Assembly (NCBI GenBank): GCA_026261815.1
Contig: JAMPIT010000379.1
Coordinates: forward strand, 5,654,001 to 5,718,000
Reading direction: 5' to 3'
DNA length: 64,000 nucleotides
From: Monarcha castaneiventris obscurior
Taxonomy: Eukaryota > Chordata > Aves > Passeriformes > Monarchidae
The notes under the pieces are model-generated. The model had not been told where the DNA came from and made no database searches. It saw nothing but the letters and a program-made list of their open reading frames with translations. The position numbers were made by a program, and so were the translations under genes. Below, one piece after another: positions 55,769 to 64,000 of this stretch; the first letter of the stretch is position 1, and each line of letters opens with the position of its first letter.

Positions 55769-57000
55769 ATAGAATCATAGAATATTTTGAGTCAGAAGGG
55801 ACCTGTCTTTCATGTCCCTTAGTATAGCTTCTGGGAGAATCTGTTCTGTGATCCTCCTGGATACAGAGGTGAGGATGACACGTTGCTAATTCCCAGAGTC
55901 CTCCTTTTTACCCTTTTTAAAGATGAGTACAATGTTTCCCTTTTTCCAGTCGCCTGGGACTTCACTTGAGTGCCATGACTTTTCAAACATCATGGAGGGT
56001 GCCTTGGCAAATATATCAGCTAATTCCCTCAGAATTCTGGGATGCATCTCATCAAGTCTCACAGACCTATGTATCTTCAAGTTCCTCAGGTGCTTCCAAA
56101 CCTGATCTTCCCTTGCAGAGCCCTCCAGGGAGGGTAAGAGGTGTGGGACGGGAGGCTGCCAGTGAAGACGGAAGCAAAAAAGTTGCCTTCTCATTCACTG
56201 TTACCAGTTTTCTAGCACCATTTGTCTTTGCGTGTACAGCTTCTCTGACCTTCCTTTTCTGGCTGACATACCCACAGAAGCTGTTCTTACTCTGTGCAGC
56301 CCTTGCCAAGTTCAGCTCCAGCTGCACCTTGGCCTTCCTGGCCCCATCCCTACACAACTGAGCAACATCCCTTTACTCTTCCCAGGACACCTGTGCCTGC
56401 CTCCACTCTCTGTGCATTTCCTTCTTGCCCTTTAGCCTGACCAGCAATTCCCAATGCAGCCATGCTGGTCTCTTGCCTTCCCTCCCTGATTTCTTATACC
56501 TAGGGATTGCTAGCTTTGTGCTCTAGGGGAAAGCACTTTTAAGGAGCTTCCAGCTCTGTTCTGCTCCTTTTCCTCTGAGGGCAGTTTCCCAAAGGAACCT
56601 ATTGACTAACGCCTTGAAGAGCTGGAATTTTTCTTTCCTGAAGTTTAGGGTCCTGACCCCCTACCCTTTGCCTGACCCATATCCCTCAGGACTGCAAACT
56701 CCACTGGTTTGTGATCACTGCAGCCCAGGCTGACTCCAATCTTGATGTCCCCGAGTGGGTCACTTGTGTTGGTGACCATCAGATCCAGTATCATATCCCC
56801 TCTGGTAGGGCTGTCTGGCTTGGGAAATCATCCTCCCTGCATTCCAGAAGCCTGCTGGATTTCCTGCAGCTCACCGTGCTTCTTCCCCGGGTGTCACAAT
56901 TGTTGAAGTCCCCCAGCAGGACAAGAGTCCATGAGGGTGATTCCCCGTGCTGCTGGAGCAGGGAAGGCTTTGTCAACAGGCTCCTCTTGAACAGTAAGAA
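55769..57000 (-). mobile_element. CR1 LINE with endonuclease and partial RT, internally deleted
   Basis: The left end carries the CR1 3' terminus (CATAGAATCATAGAATATTTTG) with only ~40 bp of 3' region. Then, on the element strand, ORF2 sequence runs from endonuclease to the RT fingers. Visible motifs are EEPVDKAF near 56985, LVLLGDFN (about 56920), LGCSDHKPVEF (about 56720, in another frame), the linker KAKVQLELNLARAA (about 56320), and the RT entry blocks DEMHPRILRELAD and KSWHSSEVPGDWKKGNI (about 56060-55930). The RT palm and C-terminal part are deleted. Frameshifts and stops make it inactive. Confidence 0.92.
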
Positions 57001-57205
57001 ACCAAATAAAATTTGCAGTGCAGCTCCACTACCTTAACGTTCAGAGGTATTAATGGCTATCTATCAGAGAGGAGGATTATGCGTGGCTCAGGTGGCAGCC
57101 ACACCTGGAATTACAAACATTTCCAATCCCCACAGCATACAAGTCAGTGCACCAATAAAAACCAAAAAAATATGGTCCAGGGCAACAAACAGTATTTTTG
57201 ACCTC

Positions 57206-57787
57206 TGTGCTTGTTTTGGCTGGGATAGAGTTAATTTTCTTCCCAGTAACTGGTATGGGCTATACTTCGGATTTGTGCTGGAAATGGTGTTGATAACACA
57301 GGGATATTTTAGCTGTTGCTAAGCAGGGCTTGCACAATGTCAAGGCTTTTTCTGCTCTTCACACCACTCCACAGTGAGCAGGCTGGGTGTGGACAAGCAG
57401 TTTGGAGAGGACACAGCCAGGACAGCTGACCCCAACTGACCAAACGGATATCCCACACCATATGGCATCATGCTCAGCCTATAGAGCTGGGGGAAGAAGG
57501 AAGGTGGGGACATTTGGGGTTATGGCATTTGTCTTCCTGAGTCACTGTTAAATGTGATGGAGCCCAGCTTCCCTGGGGATGGTTGAACACCTGCCTGCCC
57601 ATGGGAAGTGGTGAATTAATTCCTCGTTCTGTTTTGCTTGTGCTTTGCTTTATCTATTAAATTGTCTTTATCTCAGCCCATGACTTTTGTCACTTTTACC
57701 CTTCTGATTCTCCACCCCATGTGCTGGTAGGGGACTGAGTGAGCAGTTCTGTGGGGCTGAGTTGCCAGCTGAAGTTAAATCACAACC
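57206..57787 (+). mobile_element. Solo LTR of an avian endogenous retrovirus
   Basis: About 580 bp that I recognise as an LTR family common in songbirds. It starts TGTGCTTGTTTTGGCTGGGA, contains ACAGCTGACCCCAACTGACC and a TATA-like CAGCCTATAGAGCTGG (57476-57491), has an ATTAAATTGTC poly(A)-signal region at about 57656, and ends GAAGTTAAATCACAAC. ACCTC before it and ACCTG after it could be a target-site duplication with one mismatch. No internal viral genes flank it, so it is a solo LTR left by recombination between two LTRs. Confidence 0.85.
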
Positions 57788-60237
57788 ACCTGTAAAATAA
57801 ATTTGTACTACATGGAGAATGTATAAGACAAATTTTGTACTATCTAGCATAGTGAATACTCAAGAGAGAAACAAGTAGGCTTTATAAATACTATGAAACT
57901 GACAGCACAAATGAAAGAAGGGAATTATTTAGTCTCAGAAAATAGCAGGCCAAGAAGAAAGGCCCTCAAGCTAAGGAAAGTTTAGATTACAAAAAGCTCT
58001 TCATGGAGCAATTAGATGGTCATATGTATATACCTGAGAAGAACCGGGAAATATGTGTTTTGATTGTTTAAAAGTTGACATTAGAGTAAGTGTGTCAGAG
58101 CAAACCCCTATTGAAAATCGCCTGCAGTAGCACAGAATGAGACATACTCTTGGTTCATAGAATTAATAAAATCAGCTAATTGGGGAAAAGCCTGAGTCAC
58201 CCTGTACCTGCTATTTTACATCTTTTGCAAAGTAGGCATAAAAATGCTAATACATAGTCAGAATAACATGTCATTATTCTGGCTGCAGTGAGCTTCACAC
58301 TTATTTTACTGTGTTGTCAATTTCTGCATATGGCAGTATCAAATCCACTTCTTGTGCTGTAGGTATTTAAGTACAGTTTACAGAAAACAGAAAATGTCTT
58401 TGTCAGAAGGCCAGACTGTCCTTTAAATATGTGGAAAAGGACTGAGTGATCTCAGTTCTGACACTGGTACCTACCCTTTTATGTACGTTATTCCCCTCCC
58501 CAGTGAAGTCAAGAGGAATAATAGTTTCCCCCTTCTGCACTTTTTATGGATCACATGCCAAAGTACATGATGATGTGGTTTACTCTGGAGTTTTTTCATT
58601 AGTATCTGCAGTGTAATCAGTGAAGTCAACAGTACTCTAGAAATAGGGATACAGCCCTATCTAAATAGCTTTATTTGACAATAGAATAAGGAACTGGAAT
58701 GGATTCACATTTGCTAATTTGTTTTCTCCACATGGACAGCTTTTCTTGTTGTAGCAGCACTTCAAATATAATGCATTTAAATGGTTACTGTGTCACAGCT
58801 TTTTCTGCTTTTCAGAGAAAAAGTAGCTGATGTTCTTTTCTAAAAAAGAAAAAAGGTTAAATGTGATTTTAAGAAGAAAAACACATTTCTTTTCATAGCA
58901 AAATAATTTTAAGGCAGGCCAACCTTGAGTTCAAACTAATTGGTAAGATTCCTTCAAATTAGTTATGGACTGTCACTGTCAAAATCTGTTTCTTTACAGT
59001 AGCATGACATTTTCCATCCCTTAAGTTCTCACAGGAACATAGATAAATTTTGATGGCAGAGCTTTCAGAAAACCTGTAAACTACATGTCTAAAATGTGGC
59101 TATAGTCCTAAACTACTTTTCAGAACTAGGAAGTATAATACTGTAACATCAGGCCATTTCAAGTTAGCAGTGACAACTGCTCAAACCAGCTCCTTAAAAG
59201 GCTCAGAACTGGGAGTGATAAGGACTGATTAAATTAATTGGCACTGGAAAACTCCCAAAGACTTTCACGTGTTTCTTATGCAAAAGAGATAAAACTCAGA
59301 ACTATTCCAATTTCCCTACATTCATGAAAGATAAGTATATCTAGAGTTCCTCCTGCTTTGGAAATGTTTTTGGAGAGCATATTCTACAGATACATAAAGC
59401 ACCTGACACTGTGCTTATTTCATGTTTATGCTGATGTGAATAAAATCTGGAGGGTCTTCTCAGAATAAAACCCATCTAAATGAAACCCAGAGTACAGTCT
59501 TAAGAAAGTCTCTCCTCCCATTTAACTCATGAGGTCAATTTTCTAAACATGTTTAGTTCACATTAGTCAGTGTATTGTTCTAATAAATAATTCCTTAATT
59601 GCACTCATTGAAAGTCCTAACAACATTATATGAAAGACTGAAAGTTAATACATATTTCAGTCATATGCAGTTCAAAAATAAGAACATCCTGAGGACACTG
59701 GGGGCATCTGTCAGATGAGTGAAGAACGATAAATGTGGGCATGTATCATTATCCCCTTAAATGCCACAACCCCATCTGTAAACTAATGAGAATTCATTAC
59801 AAAGATACTAGAGAAAAGCAGATTACCTTGGATTTATGGAAAGGTAAATCTGGTTTTGCTTATTGTCTGTTTGCTTGTTTTCAAGGTCCTTACAAATGAA
59901 CAGGCAACACCTTCTTTATTGTGTCTTTCTAGTTTTCTCTGTGAAGTTGGAAAGATTAATATTAGAAACCTGATTCAGATCCAATCAAATCTATTAATCT
60001 GCTTTTTAAAACACCTGAGTGTAAGGCAGGGATGTTCCTCCATTTGCATTCTCACACAACCTTAGCAAGCAGCAGCTGGTCACATGGGAGAAGACTTTCA
60101 AGTGACCACTGATTATATATTCCCTTTAACATGTATGATTTTTCTGGAAATTTTGCACTGACCTGAAAATTATGAAGGGCTGGAAGAGACTGTGATAGGG
60201 GTCACATAAAATTGGGACAACCAGCCACAGTACCCTG
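57788..60237. other. Unique intergenic sequence
   Basis: AT-rich, no gene recognised. Between 58480 and 58650 two stretches with CAGTGAAGTCAA and an inverted TTATTCC/GGAATAA pair resemble very old dispersed repeats. Confidence 0.5.
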
Positions 60238-60482
60238 GAATCACGCAATCCTTAAGGTTGGAAAAGGCCTTTAAGATCATTGAATCCAATCATCAACCCA
60301 GCATGGTCAAGTCCACCACTAAATTCTACCTCTGAGTGAGACAGAATAATAGATAGTGAAAATCTACACATTTTTTAACACCTGCAGGGATAGTGACTGC
60401 ATCACTTCTCTGGGCAGCCTGTTCCAATGCTCGATTACCATTTCAGTGGACAAATTTTTCCTAATATCCAATCTAATATGGT
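60238..60482 (-). mobile_element. CR1 LINE, 3' fragment
   Basis: GGAATCACGCAATCCTTAAG, GGTTGGAAAAGGCCTTTAAG, GATCATTGAATCCAA, CTGGGCAGCCTGTTCCAATG and TTTTTCCTAATATCCAATCT are in reverse CR1 order. It is a 5'-truncated copy. Confidence 0.92.
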
Positions 60483-63400
60483 ATCTGTGGAAAAGATGCA
60501 AACAGAAATGAGTTAGGAGTCTTGTGTGAGATGGCATGCAGTACCAGCATTTCTCAGACCAGGTTTAAATGAAAACTAACTGGTTTTGCAGTGAAAATTC
60601 TAGCTCCCCATTTGATCAGATATTGGAAAGTACAAATAAACATGCAGTCTAAGGATAGAGATGAACATGTGAGTGAAGATGGGAGGTGTAGGGAATGGCA
60701 TTTCCATCTTCTTTCTGCCCTGTCAGGGCTCACATCTTTACATTAATCATTATCATGGAATATGAATTCCTTTTGAGAGGGACTTGCTGAACTCTATGGA
60801 TTGTTTTGGTGTCTCAGACCAGGAAGAGGAGTGTGATGTCCTCTGAGGCAAGTGAATGAGGCAAGATGCCTCTGAGGCATCTGAAAGTGTTTGTGTGGGA
60901 AACTGGAGGCCTACAGACAACTTTTGAAGCGAGAAAGCCTGACCACTGACCTCTGTGCTGGTAAGGCATGCACAGGTTCTGTGTTCATTCCAGAGCTCCC
61001 TGTTGGACAGGAGCTCCTTACCACCGAGATGCTGTGAGGTGTCCATCAAGGTCTGTCAGAGTAAACCTCATTCCAGTAATCCCTGCTGATGCACAGTTAA
61101 GAACTTTAAAGCACTGATGTAAATTGCAGCAGTCTGGCAGCTGCTATAAATCATATCCAAGTTGGGCTGGATCAATAAGATCCAGAGTCTCCTTGGATTC
61201 TCCTCTTTCTTCTACCAGAAGAGGCTCTAATACTTGTTCTCATTCTTCTGCCTAAATAAAAGTATCATGGCACAAAGAAATAGGACAATATACGTTCAAC
61301 GTAAAGCATGGAAAGCCTTGGCCATGTTTCCCCAGTCAGGTCTAAATCTGTCCATGTTTCCTGCTTGATTATGACTGCAGTCGGTCCCCTCCTCTCTACC
61401 CCATACTGAGGTGTCCTGTTAAGATAGAGGGCAGCTCAGCAGTTCAAGTCCTCACTGGTGAATAGAAATTTTGCTGCTCCCTGTTAAGGTTTGTTGTATA
61501 TGAGGAACAAATTCTCTTGCCTGCAGTATTCTGGCAATGAGTACTTTTTGCAGATTGATTAAATGCTTCAGCTTTGCTCAGTCTGTTAATCTCAGCAGCC
61601 ATTTATTGCTTCATATACTACAGAGCATTGGGGATTATCTCTTAAGCACTGTGTGTAGAAGGCATGTAGCAGCAAGATACAAATCTTGTGTCTTGGAAAC
61701 GCTTCTCTGGAAATAAAGAAAAGCAGCTGTCAGTAAAAAGCAGGATGGTTTATATTGGCACTGGATGCCTCAAACTTTTGTCATCAATACTGCAAGCTCC
61801 AATGTCCTCCATCACCTCAGCGACACTAACTCAGAATCTGTGGGTTAGCATAATGTACTGCTGCTGCTACACCCTTTCTTGTCTGTTAATTCCCAATGAT
61901 ACCTGACCCGGTGGAAAAGGGGCTTGCAACATTGCAAACCTCCTGGAACAACATGAGCATTTGCTGCCGTGTGTTGGCTGGAACATTCAGCCTCTTAATC
62001 CTGTGAACTCCTATTGTTTCTTTCCCATGTTGCAGGTATTGTTATTCTGCATGTTAAGAATATACTTAAAGGTAATAACTGCATCCTAGTGGACTAAGCA
62101 AATATATATCAACTATGATAGCAGTGAGGCTACCAGCAGGAATAAACCAAACCTCTTACTCTATCCTGAGTCTTTAACTACCTTTTTTTCTTTTGTTGCA
62201 CAAAAACTGATGCTTAGCTAACATTAGTGGCAGTGGAGCTATGCCAGTCCACAGCAGCAAAGGGATGGCCTCTTGGCTGTGCAGCCACTGTTACTGACTT
62301 TGAGACATCATCTGTCACTCTCTAAATCCTTTCCTTGGTTACTTGCTTAATATTGGATTGTCTTTCATTTCAGTAATGTGAAAACAAATAGGCACATGCA
62401 TCAGGTTGAATTCACTCTGCACTAAGTTTACAGTTTATAGCTAACCAGGTTGTGTTTGTATTTCCAGTCATTTGAATGGGTTTGTACAGCACTTATTTTA
62501 GAGAGCTTGATACCCAATGAGCAGTGGGTCACATGTACAGAGAGAAAAGACTGTGACCAGTGTGTTTTGATGCTCCTTGCTTTCTGGCTGCTCTGTTTGT
62601 CCTGCTCTAACACACTGGCATTTAGATGGCCTGTCTATTTATGCTCATCTCTTCTGCCTTTGTGCATTCCTAAGTCCTTGACTCATTGCCTTGCTAGCCT
62701 ATAAGAATGTTTTTCCTACCCTATCTCTTCTGATGGAAATGTCTTCCAGACTTGAACCCCTTGACTTATTGGAAACGACAGAGGAGAAAACAGAAAGTAG
62801 TTTTGAAGCTGAACATTGCATGAGAAGGATGATTTACATGGTGATTCGAAGACCTTTGAAAACAAACAAGATCAGAAATTCTCAGCACCTGGCCAGGCTA
62901 CAGAGTTTCCTGACAATCTACTCTGGCAGTGACATGGAGAGAGTTTAGGACATGAAGGAGACTGTGATGGCTTCCAAGAGCACAAAAAGGCATTCCCTGT
63001 CTCTCAGAATGGTGACATGGCATGTTTCTCACACCACTCACACCAACCTGGGCACTCAGCCCCACATCTCTGCTGCCTGAGCATTCAGGTCACCAACAGC
63101 CCAGCTGAGAGTTTTGTTTCTCCCCGGCTCCTTGCCATCCTCATGTTACTGCTTCCCTCCAAGTCTTCAAAATGCTCCTTGACCACAGTCAAGCAAGTCC
63201 CCCACTTGCTCCTATTTCCCTGACAAAAAAAGCCCGAAATGCATGTCTCATCATGTGTGCATTTGCCACTCAGCTGGCTTCTCTTTTTCAACAGTGACCT
63301 CAGTTCCCCATGCCACTTATTCTGGTCCTCATAATATCAAATAGTTTTTTGGGTTTCTTATCTAAAATTTATCATGAACAACCCATGTATGATTATCTAA

Positions 63401-64000
63401 TGTATGATTTGATGAGGAAGGTATTAACACCAAAAATTAGTGCTGGCTCTTTGCATCATCCTGTTAATTCTGAGTAATTTTTTGGAGCAATTTTATTGAA
63501 ACAGGAATCAGTCTTAGATTTTAACATCATTAATTTTCTTTCTTTTTCATCCATTAGTTCAGTGATGACTAGGGGGGAGGGGGGGGGAAGATAAATTTTT
63601 AGTAGCTTTCTTCCTTGTCCCAAATTTATTGCTTTATTTGTTTCCAAATTGTTTTTTTTTTCTTTTATTTGACAACAGCCAAAAATGAATTTTTCTTCCC
63701 TTCCCCTTCCTACATGAGCAGGAGCCCTAAATGTTTTGGCCTTCACCACTGCATTTTAAAGTTTTGTGTGGTGGTCACATTCAAAATAAAAGCAAGCAAT
63801 GCACTTGTGCAAGTGCAAAGCACAGACCTGCCATGATTATTCCTGAGGGCAGAACAGCCAGAGTGGTGCACCAAAGAGCAAGTGCTGCTGTGAAGTTTCT
63901 CACAGCAAGGTAGGGTCACCCTTTCTCCATTCCCATGCCAGCAACCCAACAGGAACCTCAGTATTTTGAGGGGTCCGAAAAGACTATCTGTGGTAAGAAA
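60483..64000. other. Unique intergenic sequence to the window end
   Basis: AT-rich with a G6-A-G-rich run at 63571-63588 and a T-run at 63651-63660. No gene, RNA or recent transposon recognised; whatever gene lies next on the right is outside the window. Confidence 0.5.

Noticed and set aside
55886..56357. Apparent small genes with RILRELAD, GDWKKGN and KAKVQLELNLA
   Set aside because: They are CR1 ORF2 linker and RT entry motifs from the inactive element at 55.8-57.0 kb.
1..64000. Search by eye for tRNA, U6, rRNA and miRNA-187-like sequences
   Set aside because: No B-box GGTTCGA-type tRNA signature, U6 start or known hairpin was recognised; a covariance-model scan would be needed to exclude them fully.
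40000..64000. First exons of the expected neighbour DTNA
   Set aside because: No frame resembling its N-terminal coding sequence was found; if present, only noncoding first exons could be here and I cannot recognise them.

Overview
The window looks like nuclear DNA of a bird, most likely a passerine. It carries many CR1 LINE remnants, on both strands and of several ages, most ending in the CR1 terminal motif (ATTCTATGATTCTGTGA or its reverse complement). It also has one LTR closely resembling a family I know from songbird genomes. The composition is AT-rich apart from two CpG islands, and genes are very sparse. There is no operon structure, plasmid, phage, CRISPR array or rRNA gene, and I recognised no tRNA.

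Only one protein-coding segment is convincing: the first coding exon of a NOL4-family gene on the minus strand (3650-3916, 89 codons). It starts with a methionine in good Kozak context just after an in-frame stop and ends at a GT splice donor. The gene reads leftwards, so positions 1-3649 are the start of its first intron and the rest of the gene lies outside the window. NOL4 is preferred over its paralogue NOL4L because of the sequence and the AT-rich, gene-poor setting, but this needs an alignment.

The promoter side of the gene (about 3.9-6.6 kb) is the most structured part. One CpG island covers the coding exon (about 2.87-4.09 kb). A second, stronger one (about 5.33-6.59 kb) contains an NF-Y/CCAAT site, a GCTGG pentamer repeat and a 20-bp GC minisatellite. 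Between them lie homopolymer runs, a strong G-quadruplex motif and convincing splice-site-like sequences on both strands. These suggest a spliced 5' UTR and possibly a divergent plus-strand transcript.

From about 6.6 kb to 64 kb I find no gene. The segment is a gene desert holding CR1 copies (7.8, 11.6-12.8, 13.3-13.8, 16.1, 17.0-17.5, 17.8-18.6, 24.8-25.4, 27.5, 45.3-45.7, 50.9-51.2, 55.8-57.0 and 60.2 kb), a probable minus-strand LTR (39.6-40.0 kb) and a solo LTR (57.2-57.8 kb). It also has a 254-bp pure purine tract built on GGAA repeats (16.6-16.9 kb), a 50-bp poly(T) run (12.8 kb) and a small isolated CpG cluster (35.6-36.0 kb). Several AT-rich, repeat-free blocks with many TAAT cores could be enhancers. 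I found no evidence of a new multi-gene system; the most useful leads are the NOL4 promoter architecture and the candidate regulatory blocks.
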